The notes: generated by a model not told the origin, from the sequence alone. Numbered from the stretch's first letter, positions 15,436 through 25,559 are shown. The stretch is 64,000 nucleotides of DNA from Meiothermus hypogaeus (GCF_003574035.1 NZ_QWKY01000003.1:1-64000), one strand, 5' to 3'. Program-made: numbers and translations.

Positions 15436-17258
15436 AGGCGACGCTCGAGGAAGTCTGCCAGCAGCTTGAAGGTGCGGATCTTGCCCTGGATATCGCCCCC
15501 AGGGCCATGCCCTTCGTCGGCAAACTCGTGGTACTCGAAGTCCTGACCCTCCTGTTTGCCAAGCTGCAAGAGCTTGTCGCGGAAGATGCGCGCTTGAGAA
15601 ATGGGGCAGCGGGGGTCGTTGACGCCGTGCACAATGAGGATGGGGGCTTTAAGCTGATGGGCGAACTCGATGGCGCTGCGGTCGCGCCAGAGAGCATAAT
15701 CCTGCACGGGGTCGCCCATCTGGGAGCGGAAATAATACTTGAAGTGTTCCATGTCCTCTTCGTAGAGCTTGTGCAGGTCGGTAATCCCCACCCAGGGCAC
15801 CCCTACCTTGAAGACCTCCGGCTTCTTGGTGACGGCCATATAAGTCATGAAACCCCCAAACGAGCCGCCAAAAATGCCGATGCGATTAGGGTCCACAAAA
15901 GGCAAGGCTCCTAAGTAGCGAGCACCGGCCACCACATCTTCCAGGTCACCCCCGCCCCAGTCCTTGAGGTTGAGGTCGCGCCATTCCACCCCATAGCCGG
16001 TGGAGCCGCGAATGTTGGGCTGCAGAACCACATACCCCTGGTCGACCAGAAACTGCGCGAAGGGGTCGAAGGCCCGAAAGAACTGTGCGGTAGGGCCGCC
16101 GTGCACAATGATCACCGCCGGCAGCCGCGTACCCGGAGGAATTGTCCTGGGCTGATAGAGCAGGGCGGGCACCTTGCGCCCGTCGTAGCTCTCGTACCAG
16201 ATATGCTGGTCTTCAACAAAAACCGTGGGGTCAATGGAGCCGTACTCAGCTTCCAGCAGCACCTCGTAGGTATCCTGCTCGAGGTCGTACAAAATAAGCT
16301 CGGGGCGCCGGGTGGCCGAGGTCAGCAACACCAGCAGCTTGCGATCCCCCAGCACGAAATCGCTACCCGCCGCCACCCCTTCCGGCAGTTTGAGTTCCCT
16401 CGACTGGCCCGATTCCACGTGGTAGAGCACCGGCAGAATGGCCGCGTGGCGGTTGCGGATGACCGCCAGCCACTCGCCATTTTTGGAAAAGCCAGCGGCA
16501 TACTCCTCGGTATCGCTTCGCTCCGGACTGAGCCAGCGAACCTCGCCGCCGTCCAGGTTGAAAATCCCCACCCGGCTGTTGCCCGAAGCATCGGAAGTGA
16601 AGGCCAGCCGCTTGCCATCGGGGTGCCAGTCGGCCACGGCGTCTTTGGAGCCGTCCTGAATGGAGAGGATTTTGCGGATTTGAGAGCCGTCTGCGCGCAC
16701 GAGGTAGCTATCCTGGTTCTTCAGATTGGGCGACTCGTTGGAAACCACAGCCAGCCACTCTCCATCAGGGCTCCAACCCACCGCATAGGCCGGGGCCTTG
16801 AAGTAGGTCAGTTGTTTCCATTCGTGGGTCTCGTGTTTGAGATCCAGGGTGAACACGTTCATCTGTCCGGCCCGATTCGACATCACCGCCATGCGGGTAT
16901 TGTCGGGGTGCACTTGCGCGGCGTATTCCTGCGTGGTGGGGCTATCGTCCATCTGAACTACCTGGCCTGTGTCCAACACTATCTTGAACAGGTTATTCTG
17001 CTCGTCGCCGTCCTTATCCTTGGCGAAGATAACTTCGGCATCGTCCCGCGTCCAGACAAAACCGGCCCGCAGTTGGCGCGGGGCCTGGCCGTCGGTAAGT
17101 TTTTTGACCTCCCGGCTCAATAAATCCAGGGTGTAGAGCTCGTAACGCCCGGTTTTATCCCAATAGAAGGCAATTTTCTGACCGTCCCAACTGGGCGTGA
17201 CCGCCGCAAAGCTGGGCAGTTGGGCAAGTTCCTCGAGGGGAACGCGGTTCTCTTTCAT
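15432..17258 (-). CDS. S9 family peptidase (acylaminoacyl-peptidase/prolyl oligopeptidase type)
   Basis: The 608-residue cytoplasmic serine peptidase has an N-terminal seven-bladed propeller of WD40/TolB-like repeats (to about residue 340). A C-terminal alpha/beta-hydrolase domain shows HGGPTAQF (oxyanion site), nucleophile Ser in GGSFGGFMTYMA near 468, Asp in VHGVNDPRCP near 551, and His in DEGHGP near 589. It probably trims short or N-acylated peptides. There is no signal peptide. Its start is 15 nt below the stop of the DUF817 gene, so the two may be co-transcribed. Confidence 0.9.
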   Translation of the reverse strand: MKENRVPLEELAQLPSFAAVTPSWDGQKIAFYWDKTGRYELYTLDLLSREVKKLTDGQAPRQLRAGFVWTRDDAEVIFAKDKDGDEQNNLFKIVLDTGQVVQMDDSPTTQEYAAQVHPDNTRMAVMSNRAGQMNVFTLDLKHETHEWKQLTYFKAPAYAVGWSPDGEWLAVVSNESPNLKNQDSYLVRADGSQIRKILSIQDGSKDAVADWHPDGKRLAFTSDASGNSRVGIFNLDGGEVRWLSPERSDTEEYAAGFSKNGEWLAVIRNRHAAILPVLYHVESGQSRELKLPEGVAAGSDFVLGDRKLLVLLTSATRRPELILYDLEQDTYEVLLEAEYGSIDPTVFVEDQHIWYESYDGRKVPALLYQPRTIPPGTRLPAVIIVHGGPTAQFFRAFDPFAQFLVDQGYVVLQPNIRGSTGYGVEWRDLNLKDWGGGDLEDVVAGARYLGALPFVDPNRIGIFGGSFGGFMTYMAVTKKPEVFKVGVPWVGITDLHKLYEEDMEHFKYYFRSQMGDPVQDYALWRDRSAIEFAHQLKAPILIVHGVNDPRCPISQARIFRDKLLQLGKQEGQDFEYHEFADEGHGPGGDIQGKIRTFKLLADFLERRL

Positions 17259-17273
17259 CAGGTCAAGTTTAGC

Positions 17274-18116
17274 TCAAAATCGCTCGAGGCCTGTGCGCTG
17301 GGCTTTGATGCGCTTGAGCTGGGCCACCAGAACAAAACTTACAATGAACAAAAGGGCCCAGGACGTTAGCTTGGAGACGGAAACCATCTGCCAGCCATCG
17401 GCCTGGCTGGGGTACTGCCAGGCCCCCAGGTAGGTCCCGATGTTCTCAGCAATCCAGATGAACGTAGCAACCAGCAAAAACGCCAGCTTGAGGGGCAGCC
17501 AAAACGCTTGCACGGGAGCCAGAGCGGGGTCGGGGCGCTTGAAGGGCTGGGTAGAGAGGCTGAAGTAAATGCGGGTACGCCAGTAAGCCACAAAAAGCCC
17601 CGCAATGATCAGCCAGCGAATATCGTAAAAAACGGCGTTGGTATAGAAATTGCCGTAGATGAGCACCACAAACAACCAGTTAACCCAGCTAGGCGGGAAG
17701 TTCTCTATTCGCAGTTGCAAGCGTCGCCAGGCCTGGGTGATGTAGCTGGCCACCGCCGCATACATGAAGCCCGCAAAGAGGGGCACCCCCAGAAGCTTGG
17801 TGTAGGCCTCACCCGGATAAGCCCAGGAACCCAGGTTGACCTTGTAGATTTCCATGGCCATAGCAATCGCATGGAAGAGGGTGATGGTTTTGAGTTCATC
17901 CACCGTCTCGACCTTGAGGCCCCAGACCATCCAGATCTGGATCAGAATGCAGCACAGCAGCAAAAAATCGTAACGGGGCAACCCCGGAATCTCCATGAAA
18001 CTGGTGAGCAGCAACAAAAGCAAGATTAGGCCGGGGAAAAAACAACTGGCGGCCTCTTGATAAACGAAATTGAGCAGTAAATTCCAGGCTTTTGGGAACG
18101 AAAATGTGGGCTGCAC
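17274..18116 (-). CDS. DUF817 family integral membrane protein
   Basis: The 280-residue protein has about eight hydrophobic helices. It carries the features I associate with DUF817 (YoaT-like) proteins: PGLPRYDFLLLCCILIQ, ALF-like HAIAMAMEIYKVNLGSWAYPGEA near 95-118, and a C-terminal ENIGTYLGAWQYPSQADGW motif. The biochemical role of the family is not known to me. It starts with GTG at 18116. Placement upstream of the S9 peptidase is the only context. Confidence 0.75.
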   Translation of the reverse strand: MQPTFSFPKAWNLLLNFVYQEAASCFFPGLILLLLLLTSFMEIPGLPRYDFLLLCCILIQIWMVWGLKVETVDELKTITLFHAIAMAMEIYKVNLGSWAYPGEAYTKLLGVPLFAGFMYAAVASYITQAWRRLQLRIENFPPSWVNWLFVVLIYGNFYTNAVFYDIRWLIIAGLFVAYWRTRIYFSLSTQPFKRPDPALAPVQAFWLPLKLAFLLVATFIWIAENIGTYLGAWQYPSQADGWQMVSVSKLTSWALLFIVSFVLVAQLKRIKAQRTGLERF

Positions 18117-18253
18117 TGGCTCCAGGGTAGCAGATCAGCCCGCTTCGATTGGGTCACGGCACCCCCGCCTCGATGGGTCGAAACCCCAAAACGTGGCTAC
18201 CAAGGGGCATGGTCAGTGGTCCATCACACAGAAGCATTCAGAGCTAGCAGCGC

Positions 18254-18850
18254 TCAGGAGCTGATAACCAGGGCCTTGCCAATGTAGCTTGAATCCTCCA
18301 GTGCTTTCAGGATGAAGTCGGCCACATCGGCCCTCGAGATTCGCCCCCGCCCGCTACTCCCAATCTTGTAAGCGCCGGTTTTAGCGTCGTTGGTCAGGCC
18401 GGTGGGGCGGACAATGGTCCAGTCCAGGCCGCTTTCCATCAGGGTCTTCTCCTGGCGCTCGTGCTCTTCCAGGGCCGCCTTGAGAAAGAGCCAGGCCGCA
18501 TGGGCGATCAGGCCTTTGCGGCTGTCGCCTACCCCAAACGAACTCACCGCGACCACCCGCCTTACCCCGTACTGCTGCATGGCCCGCACGATGTGGGCCG
18601 TTCCCTGGCTGCGGGTTTGGTCGCCGGCCTGGTTGCCCGCACCCAGGGCAATCACCACAGCATCCTGACCCTGAACTGCCCTGGACACGACCTCAGGGTC
18701 GAAGATATCGCCCCGCATAACGCTGAGATGGGCATGATTGGGGAACGAGGGGTTTCTTGCAAAAGCAGTCACGCTATGCCCTTGTTCCAGGGCTTGTTGC
18801 ACCACCTGAAGCCCCACTCCCCTGGATGCACCAAAGACTACGATTTTCAT
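18254..18850 (-). CDS. NAD(P)-binding oxidoreductase, atypical short-chain dehydrogenase
   Basis: The 198-residue protein has an N-terminal Rossmann motif VVFGASRGVGLQVVQQAL (residues 4-21), and the segments VVIALGAG and VAVSSFGVG of NmrA/biliverdin-reductase-B-like proteins. The YxxxK catalytic motif of classical SDRs is absent. Flavin or quinone reductase-like roles are possible; the substrate is unknown. I took the ATG at 18850: TATTTT (18857-18862, minus strand) stands 6 nt before it, so the message may be leaderless. Confidence 0.8.
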   Translation of the reverse strand: MKIVVFGASRGVGLQVVQQALEQGHSVTAFARNPSFPNHAHLSVMRGDIFDPEVVSRAVQGQDAVVIALGAGNQAGDQTRSQGTAHIVRAMQQYGVRRVVAVSSFGVGDSRKGLIAHAAWLFLKAALEEHERQEKTLMESGLDWTIVRPTGLTNDAKTGAYKIGSSGRGRISRADVADFILKALEDSSYIGKALVISS

Positions 18851-18865
18851 GCCCACAAAATAACT

Positions 18866-18893
18866 GTAGGGGCGTATTGTGATACGCCCCTAC
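18866..18893. terminator. Palindrome after nuoN: hairpin with 12-bp stem
   Basis: GTAGGGGCGTAT (18866-18877), loop TGTG and ATACGCCCCTAC (18882-18893) form a perfect hairpin 14 nt beyond the nuoN stop. On the minus strand it is followed by AGTTATTTT, so it can terminate the nuo operon. It also occupies the upstream promoter region of the oxidoreductase at 18850. Palindromes of the form GTAGGGGCG...CGCCCCTAC occur in intergenic DNA of many unrelated bacteria. Confidence 0.6.
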
Positions 18894-18906
18894 GTCACCA
18901 AGTTGC

Positions 18907-21162
18907 TTACTGCACCTTCAGGGTGATGGTGGCGAGCGGTGGTTCGGTCTCGAGCCTGCCGGTCTCGCGCACCTCGTAGGTAATTTCGCCAGGGCCTGGG
19001 TCGGAGAAGTAGCTCCAGCCGCAGGCCGCACTGAGCGGAATATCTTTGCGCCCTATGATTCGATCCCCACGCCGCACCAGCACGGTGTAGCTGCTGGCCG
19101 AGCCCACCCCGCCAAAGCGGAAGGGCCTCGAGACCGTACCCCCTGCTTGCAGGTTCGAGAGCGCAAAGCTCTGGCTACAGATGGCCCCGGCCTGGGCCTC
19201 GGGCACCACCAGCGAGATTCGAGCCCCCGAGGCAGCGCCTTCGGGCCGCACCTCATACGCCCGCGTTCCGCCCGGAGGCGGCGGAACATTCAGGCTCCAC
19301 TGCCCGCTGGCGTCGGCCGTGACCCGCCCCAGGCTGGCCCCATCTTCGAAGATTTCGACCACCTGGCCCGGTTGGGCCGTACCCTGCAGGGTAAAGCCGG
19401 TAGCGGCCACTGTAGCGCCCGCCAGCGGCGAGGTAAAGGCTGGCTCGGCGGGTAGGGCGACGTTCACATTCGTGCTGGCTCCTGTTGTCTGTCCAACCCG
19501 GCGCACCTCGTAGGTATGGGCGCCAGCAGCCAGGGCCGAAGGGAGGGCCGAGGTAGCCACCGGGAAACTCCACCGCCCATCGGGGCCTACCGTTACCACC
19601 CCCAGGGGGTTGCCGTTATCAAAGAGCTCGAGGATCTCCCCTGGCTTGCCGATGCCCTGCAAGGCATAGCTTCCAGCAATCAGGGTCGAACCACTGGGGG
19701 GTGCAGTAATGCTAACGGCAGCCGCTGCCGGTGACAGGCCCGCGCTGAAGGCCCGCAAACCCAGTCCCGGAAGAACCGAGAGCAGACCCAAGAGACCGAT
19801 GGCCCCCAGCAGAAGGCCCAGGGCAGGCGCCCCCATGCGTGCCGCCGGCGCCATCAAGCCCTGGGTCAGGCCCATGGGGGCTGCCATGACTGGAATCCCC
19901 GGCGCTTCCGAGCTGCCATACTGCGTCAGGGCGGCCTCGGCCTCGCGGTCTTCAGCCTCCTGCACGGGGGTGGGCTTGCTGAAAATCAGGAAGAAGGTCT
20001 TGAGGTAATAGTACGCCCCAATGGCCGAGGTCACCAGAGCCAGCACCACCAGCCCGTAGAAGCCCGCCCGCGCCGCCTCCTGAAAGACCAGGTACTTGGC
20101 CCAAAACCCGGCCAGCGGCGGCAACCCCAGCACCGAAAGGATGCCCAGACCCATGGCCCCACCCAGCAGGGGCTTGCGATACCACAGGCCGCGCAGGCGC
20201 TCCAGGGGCACGTCCTGGTTGGAAAGCATTGCAAGCACCGCAAAGATAAGGCCTGTAGCCAGCCCATAGGTCAGCAAATAAAAAGGGACCGTAGCCTGCC
20301 CGGTAGGGCCAAAGAGTCCTAAACCAATGTAGCCCGCATTGGCGATGGAGGAGTAGGCAAAAAGCCGCTTGGCCTCGGTTTGGGAGAGCGCCCCCAGGTT
20401 CCCAAACAGGGTCGTCAGGGCAATCAGGGCCGCCATGCCCACCCCCCAGGCTTCCAGGCCCGCTGGGGTGAAGATCCGCAACATGGCCGCAAAAGCCGCC
20501 GCCTTCACCGCCGTGGCCATGAACAGCGTGACCACTGTGGGGCTGCCCTGATAGACGTCGGGCGACCACCACTGGAAGGGCACCATGGCGGTCTTGAAAG
20601 CAAAAGCCGCCATAATCAGGAATAAGCCCGCAATGTAGAGGGGCCCGGAACCACTCGCCCCCGCCATAAAGCTGCCCGTCGCACCAAAGTAGAGGGCGAT
20701 GCCGTATAGAAAAATGGCCGCCCCCAAGGCCCCCAGCAAAAAGTACTTGAGGCCCGCCTCGAAGCCTTTCTCGTCACGCTGCCAAGTCGCCAGCACATAC
20801 AGGGGCAGCGAGAAGACCTCGAGGGCAATCACCAGCACCACCAGGTTGGGGCTGCTGGCCATGATGTGCATGCCTGTAACGGCGTAAAGCACCAGAAGCG
20901 GAAACTCGAACTTCTTACCTGGCCCCAGCAATAGCGTCCACAAGCCCCCCAGGATTGCTACCAGGGTCAGACCACGGGCCAGGGTATCGAAGCGGTAGAG
21001 GCCCCCGAAGGCCTCCTGGGTTCCTCCCCAGCCCACTATGCAAAACAAACCCGCAAGCACCAGACCTGCCAGGGTCACGATGCGGTTGGCCTCCCGGGAG
21101 ATTACAAAGGCCAAGAGCGACAGTACCGTGGCGAAGCCGGCCAGCACATATAGGGTTAGCAT
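18907..21162 (-). CDS. nuoN: NADH-quinone oxidoreductase subunit N with C-terminal Ig-like extension
   Basis: Residues 1-470 of this 751-residue protein are a normal antiporter-like complex I subunit with about 14 membrane helices (Nqo14 type). The usual length is 430-490. The continuous frame then runs on for about 280 residues. These hold two bacterial Ig-like repeats with the pattern ITAPPSGSTLIAGSYALQG...GPDGRWSF (about 480-565) and FTSPLAGATVAATGFTLQG...ASGQWSLNV (about 575-650), then a third beta-rich segment with two Cys (660-751). With 14 helices the tail would be extracytoplasmic. It is the last gene of the operon. Confidence 0.9.
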   Translation of the reverse strand: MLTLYVLAGFATVLSLLAFVISREANRIVTLAGLVLAGLFCIVGWGGTQEAFGGLYRFDTLARGLTLVAILGGLWTLLLGPGKKFEFPLLVLYAVTGMHIMASSPNLVVLVIALEVFSLPLYVLATWQRDEKGFEAGLKYFLLGALGAAIFLYGIALYFGATGSFMAGASGSGPLYIAGLFLIMAAFAFKTAMVPFQWWSPDVYQGSPTVVTLFMATAVKAAAFAAMLRIFTPAGLEAWGVGMAALIALTTLFGNLGALSQTEAKRLFAYSSIANAGYIGLGLFGPTGQATVPFYLLTYGLATGLIFAVLAMLSNQDVPLERLRGLWYRKPLLGGAMGLGILSVLGLPPLAGFWAKYLVFQEAARAGFYGLVVLALVTSAIGAYYYLKTFFLIFSKPTPVQEAEDREAEAALTQYGSSEAPGIPVMAAPMGLTQGLMAPAARMGAPALGLLLGAIGLLGLLSVLPGLGLRAFSAGLSPAAAAVSITAPPSGSTLIAGSYALQGIGKPGEILELFDNGNPLGVVTVGPDGRWSFPVATSALPSALAAGAHTYEVRRVGQTTGASTNVNVALPAEPAFTSPLAGATVAATGFTLQGTAQPGQVVEIFEDGASLGRVTADASGQWSLNVPPPPGGTRAYEVRPEGAASGARISLVVPEAQAGAICSQSFALSNLQAGGTVSRPFRFGGVGSASSYTVLVRRGDRIIGRKDIPLSAACGWSYFSDPGPGEITYEVRETGRLETEPPLATITLKVQ

Positions 21163-21247
21163 CGCGCACCTCCGGTAGGGGTCAGGGCCGAGAGCATGAA
21201 CACAAAAGCCCTATTCACTGCACACTCCACGCCAGAAAGCACGGCGC

Positions 21248-22669
21248 TCATGAGGCACCTCCAAAAAGCGCAGCCAGGGCCTTGCCCAGAGGCTCGAGGT
21301 AAACGGTAAAGAACTTCGGGTACAGGCCCATCAACAGCAGCACGGCCACCGTAACAGCAGCAAAACCCCATTCGCGGGTGTCCAGGTCGGGCACCGCCTG
21401 GACCTGGGCGTTCTCCTGGAAGAGCTTCTGGAACGCGGTGAGCGCATAGGCCGCCGCGGCAATCACCGCCAGGAAGGCCACAAAGGTCAGCCAGGGCGAA
21501 ACCTTGTAGGCCCCGAGCAGGACCATCAGTTCGCCCGGAAAGCCCGAGAGCCCCGGCAGCCCAATCATGGCCATGAGCAAAAACATGCCCAGCACGTAAA
21601 GGGCCGGCGCGTGTTTGGCCAGACCGCGCACCGGATTGATATCCAGACTACCGGTGCGTTTGTAGACCAGGCCCACGAACAAGAACATGGCCGAACCGTA
21701 CACCATCGAAGCCCCCAACAGGTACAAGGCGCCTACCGTGCCCTCGCTGTTGCCACTAAAGAGGCCTAAAGCGGCCACGCCCATATGCGAAACCCCGGCA
21801 TAGGCCAGCAGCGTTTTCCAGTCAGGGGCGCTAAAGGCCACCCAGGCCGCATATATGGCCCCAAAAGCCGCTAGGAACAGGAGCAAGCCCTGCCACTCGC
21901 GGAAGCCATCGGGCATGAGGGGAATGGCCCATTTAAAGAAGGCGAACACACCCACCTTGTACAGCGTGCCCATGGCATCAGCCAGACCCGAGGGGTGGTT
22001 TTGCTGGTGGAAGCTAGGCAGCCAGGCATGCAGGGGGAAAAGCGGGGTCTTGACTGCCAGCGCCACCAAGAAGCCCAGGAAGGCCAGCGCGGCGGTCTGC
22101 CCGGTTAGCGGGTTGGCCGCCAGGTCGGTATAGAGGAAGCTATTTGCTCCACCCAAAAAGCGCACCGCAAAGATAGCGGCCAGCATCGGCAGCGAGCCCA
22201 CCAGGGTAAAGAGAGCAAAGGTATAGATGGCCCGCAGGCGGTCCGGCCCCCCATAGAACCACAGCATCAGCAAGGAAGGGATCAGGGTAGCTTCAAAGAA
22301 GAAGTAAAAGAAGATCAGGTCTTGCGCGGCAAAAATGCCCAGCAAGCCGGTCTGCATCATCAGGGCATACGCGAGAAAGCGCACCGGTACATCGGCAATC
22401 CAGACCCCCAGCAAAACCACCAGGCTCACCGCAATCCATAAGAGCAAGCCCGCCCCGTCCAGCCCCAGCGCATAGTAGACCCCTGCCTCGGGCAGGAAGG
22501 GGGTCTGAGTAGCATAGGCCACGCCCTGCCCACCGTAGCCCGCAAATAGCACCAGCGAGATACCCAGGCTAATGGCTGCGGAGGCAACGGCAAACGTACG
22601 ACCCAGACCGGGCACAATAAGCAACATCAAACCCGCCAGGAGGGGCAACCACAGTCCCACATGAATCAT
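21248..22669 (-). CDS. nuoM: NADH-quinone oxidoreductase subunit M
   Basis: This 473-residue antiporter-like membrane subunit is one of the proton channels of the complex I arm. Conserved stretches include [17 protein letters not shown] near 124-140, carrying the essential Glu of helix 5, and [34 protein letters not shown] near 208-241, carrying the Lys and the discontinuous helix. The size agrees with Thermus Nqo13. The start overlaps nuoL by 4 nt. An 85-nt gap to nuoN contains only a ribosome site (GGAGGTGCGCG). Confidence 0.95.
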   Translation of the reverse strand: MIHVGLWLPLLAGLMLLIVPGLGRTFAVASAAISLGISLVLFAGYGGQGVAYATQTPFLPEAGVYYALGLDGAGLLLWIAVSLVVLLGVWIADVPVRFLAYALMMQTGLLGIFAAQDLIFFYFFFEATLIPSLLMLWFYGGPDRLRAIYTFALFTLVGSLPMLAAIFAVRFLGGANSFLYTDLAANPLTGQTAALAFLGFLVALAVKTPLFPLHAWLPSFHQQNHPSGLADAMGTLYKVGVFAFFKWAIPLMPDGFREWQGLLLFLAAFGAIYAAWVAFSAPDWKTLLAYAGVSHMGVAALGLFSGNSEGTVGALYLLGASMVYGSAMFLFVGLVYKRTGSLDINPVRGLAKHAPALYVLGMFLLMAMIGLPGLSGFPGELMVLLGAYKVSPWLTFVAFLAVIAAAAYALTAFQKLFQENAQVQAVPDLDTREWGFAAVTVAVLLLMGLYPKFFTVYLEPLGKALAALFGGAS

Positions 22670-24498
22670 CGCAACACCCCCCAGCCCACCAGCAGCACCA
22701 GCGCCAGGAGCAGCCCGGCCAGGTAAAAGCGCAAAGCGCCGGTCTCGAGCCTCGCCAGCAGAGCCCCAAGGCCGCCCATCAGGCTACCCAGGCTCGCAAA
22801 GCCGGAGAGCAGACCCCTGTCGCCGCCAAACAGCAGTTCGGCCAGCCCCTTGGCCGGGTTCACCAACAGAGCGTTATAGACGGCATCGGCATAGAAACCC
22901 TGCAAGGCCGCTGTCTGGAAGCGCTCGTACCAGGCGGGCATCTTTTGCTGGAAAAACCGGAAGCCCCACCACAGCGCGGCTATTGCCACCACCGCCGAGA
23001 TGATGATAAGCACCCACTCCGTAACCACCGGCAGTTTCTCGTGGGGAAAGTCGCCGATGGCCTTGGTCAGGAAAGGCTCAATGAAGTTTTTGTAGTCGAT
23101 CACGTAGGGCAGCCCGATAAAGCCCACCCCCAGGGCCCCCCCCATCAGGATGTGGTTGGGCCAGAGCATCACCGCCGGGCTCTCGTGAGGGTGCGCCTTA
23201 CCCCGGTAATCGCCCCAAAAAACCAGCACATACCAGCGAATCGAGTAAAGCGCAGCCAGCACCGAGGCCAGCAGCATCAGGGCCCAGAGCCAGGGGCCAA
23301 ACTCGAAGGAATAGGCCAGAATAGCATCCTTCGACCAGAAACCGGCCAGCGGCACCAGACCACCGGAGGCAAAGGCAGCCACCAGGCCGTGCAGGTGCGT
23401 GGCCGGCAGGTACTTTTGCATCCCGCCCATCTGCCGCACGTCCTGCTCCCCCCCCAGGGCATGAATCACCGAGCCGGAGGTCATGAACATCAGGGCCTTG
23501 AAGAAGGCATGGGTCACGATGTGGAAGATGGCCACCCAGTAAGCCCCTACCCCCACCGCCACAAACATGAAGCCGAGCTGGGAAAGGGTTGTGTAGGCCA
23601 CAATGCGCTTGATGTCCCACTGGCCCAGCGAACACAAAGCCCCATAGAAAGCGGTCAGCAGACCAATCGCCACAATCAGGCCCGCCAGGAAGCCGTCGCC
23701 GTGCAGGATGAAAGCGTGCCGCACCAGCAAATAGACCCCCGCCGTCACCATGGTGGCAGCGTGAATCAGCGCCGAGACCGGCGTGGGGCCCGCCATGGCA
23801 TCGGGCAACCAGACCATCAGAGGCACCTGGGCGCTCTTGCCGATGGCCCCGATGAGCAGGAAGAACCCGGCCAGGGTGAGGGTGGTGAAGCTGTAGCCCC
23901 CAGCCTCCACCTTCTCGACGAGTTCGGAGATGGAAAGGGTGCCGAACATGCTCCACAAAAGGCCCATAGCCAGCAAAAAGCCCAGGTCGCCAATGCGGTT
24001 GACAATGAAGGCCTTACGGGCCGAGTCGGCGTTAACCCGCTCCTGGTACCAAAAACCAATCAGCAGGTAAGAGGCCAGCCCCACCCCCTCCCAGCCGATA
24101 AACACCACCGGCAGGCTATCGCCCAGCACCAACACCAGCATGGCCGCGATAAACAGGTTGAAGTAGCTAAAGAAGCGGCTATAGCCTGGGTCGCCGTGCA
24201 TATAGCCGATAGCCCAGACGTGGATCAGGAAGCCGACCCCGGCCACCACCATCAGCATCACGCCCGAGAGGTTGTCCAGGTTCAGGCTAAAGGGAATACC
24301 CGGCAGCCACTCGGCCAGCGTCCATTTGGCACCACCTTGTAGCAGCAAGAACAGACCCAGTAAAAAACTGCCCAGAACCAGCAGCGAGGCCAGCCAACCC
24401 GCAGCAGGCTCACCGAAGCGCTTACCAAACAGCCCAAGCAGCACAAACCCCAGCAAGGGCAGTGCAATAATCAGGGGCAGAAGAAAGTTCTCTTGCAC
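22666..24498 (-). CDS. nuoL: NADH-quinone oxidoreductase subunit L
   Basis: This 610-residue protein is the most distal antiporter-like subunit. It has the core [17 protein letters not shown] near 137-153 and [41 protein letters not shown] near 221-261, plus a C-terminal region for the long lateral helix that braces the membrane arm. The length matches Nqo12. It lies 3 nt downstream of nuoK. Confidence 0.95.
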   Translation of the reverse strand: MQENFLLPLIIALPLLGFVLLGLFGKRFGEPAAGWLASLLVLGSFLLGLFLLLQGGAKWTLAEWLPGIPFSLNLDNLSGVMLMVVAGVGFLIHVWAIGYMHGDPGYSRFFSYFNLFIAAMLVLVLGDSLPVVFIGWEGVGLASYLLIGFWYQERVNADSARKAFIVNRIGDLGFLLAMGLLWSMFGTLSISELVEKVEAGGYSFTTLTLAGFFLLIGAIGKSAQVPLMVWLPDAMAGPTPVSALIHAATMVTAGVYLLVRHAFILHGDGFLAGLIVAIGLLTAFYGALCSLGQWDIKRIVAYTTLSQLGFMFVAVGVGAYWVAIFHIVTHAFFKALMFMTSGSVIHALGGEQDVRQMGGMQKYLPATHLHGLVAAFASGGLVPLAGFWSKDAILAYSFEFGPWLWALMLLASVLAALYSIRWYVLVFWGDYRGKAHPHESPAVMLWPNHILMGGALGVGFIGLPYVIDYKNFIEPFLTKAIGDFPHEKLPVVTEWVLIIISAVVAIAALWWGFRFFQQKMPAWYERFQTAALQGFYADAVYNALLVNPAKGLAELLFGGDRGLLSGFASLGSLMGGLGALLARLETGALRFYLAGLLLALVLLVGWGVLR

Positions 24499-24501
24499 GT
24501 T

Positions 24502-24792
24502 TTACCCCCTCAGTTGCCGCAGCTCGTCCACGCTGGTGGTCTCGCGGCGACGGAAGATGGCCACAATAAGGCCCAACCCCACCGCAACCTCCGCAGCAGC
24601 GATGGCAATGATGAATAGCACCACCACCTGCGCATCCAGACTGCCCGAGAGCCTGGAAAAACTGATCAGCGAGAGCGCTGCCGCGTTTAGCATCAGTTCG
24701 ATAGAAAGAAACATCAGGATAGCGGTGCGCCGGGTCAGCGCGCCATAAGCCCCAATCGAAAACAACAAAGCGGAAGCTATTAGCCAGATCAT
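24502..24792 (-). CDS. nuoK: NADH-quinone oxidoreductase subunit K
   Basis: The 96-residue protein has three membrane helices and the two membrane-embedded glutamates of the family: one in LMFLSIELMLNAAALSLISF near 29-48 and one in AIAAAEVAVGLGLIVAIFRRR near 67-87. It is part of the E-channel linking quinone reduction to proton pumping. The start overlaps nuoJ by ATGA. Confidence 0.95.
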   Translation of the reverse strand: MIWLIASALLFSIGAYGALTRRTAILMFLSIELMLNAAALSLISFSRLSGSLDAQVVVLFIIAIAAAEVAVGLGLIVAIFRRRETTSVDELRQLRG

Positions 24793-25388
24793 CGCTTCAC
24801 CACCGCCTTACCGTCTTTTTGCTCAGTCATTGGGGGGGTGGGCTTTTGATCCTGGCGCGGGTGGGCCGGGTGGCTGGTGGCCGAAATAATTCGCTCCGGC
24901 TCAATCAGCACCACCGCCGCTACCGTGGCCACCAGCAACAAAAAGCCCACCACCAGAAGGGCATACAGCCATTTCTCAGGGTCGTAGAGCAGGGGCCCCA
25001 GGGCCTGGGGCAGGCCACCTCCCAGGGCCGGCGCATTGGCGGGCGGCTGGAAGCGGGTCAGGGCATAGACCAGGACAGCGGCCAGACCCGCCGCGCCCAG
25101 CCCGGCCACCCACGGAAGCCGTGGCAGCAGATCCTGGCCCACATTGGCGCTGGCCGCCGAGAGCAGCATGATGACAAACAAAAAAAGCACCACGATGGCC
25201 CCGGCATAGACGATAATCTGGATCATGGCCACAAAACGGGCCTCCAGCGCCACATAGACGCCCGCCACCACCAGGAAATTGGCAATTAGCGCCAGGGCTG
25301 CGTGAACGGCATTCTGTAGCCGCACCACCGCCAGGCCGGTACCGACCAGCAGCAGCAGCGCAAGAATTTCCCAAAATCCGACACTCAT
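24789..25388 (-). CDS. nuoJ: NADH-quinone oxidoreductase subunit J
   Basis: This 199-residue membrane subunit has five helices. The conserved helix-3 segment MIQIIVYAGAIVVLFLFVIMLLSA near 54-77 contains the pi-bulge region that moves during turnover. The C-terminal tail (HPAHPRQDQKPTPPMTEQKDGKAVVKR) is hydrophilic. A 164-nt gap upstream, unusual in this tightly packed operon, separates it from nuoI and holds the 31-bp tandem repeat at 25498-25559. Confidence 0.95.
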   Translation of the reverse strand: MSVGFWEILALLLLVGTGLAVVRLQNAVHAALALIANFLVVAGVYVALEARFVAMIQIIVYAGAIVVLFLFVIMLLSAASANVGQDLLPRLPWVAGLGAAGLAAVLVYALTRFQPPANAPALGGGLPQALGPLLYDPEKWLYALLVVGFLLLVATVAAVVLIEPERIISATSHPAHPRQDQKPTPPMTEQKDGKAVVKR

Positions 25389-25497
25389 TGTTTCCTCCAG
25401 GGAGCTTGGGGGTTTGGGCTCGAGCCCACACGGTCTCGCATAATCCGAGAGATTCTACTCAGAACAAAGCGAATTGGGGAACACCCATCTCTCCTAC

Positions 25498-25559
25498 CCC
25501 GCAAGCCCGGCATTCCGGCACCTACTTTCCCGCAAGCCCCGCTTTCCGACACCTACTTT
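25498..25559. repeat. 31-bp tandem duplication spanning the end of nuoI
   Basis: Two adjacent 31-bp units (25498-25528 and 25529-25559) agree at 28 positions. The second unit covers the nuoI stop codon and its last codon; the first lies in the gap to nuoJ. The unit therefore duplicates the 3' end of the gene, stop included. Confidence 0.9.

Noticed and set aside
22945-24342. 465-codon open frame on the plus strand
   Set aside because: It lies wholly antisense to nuoL, is rich in His/Gln/Arg, and matches no fold. It is a G+C-driven shadow frame.
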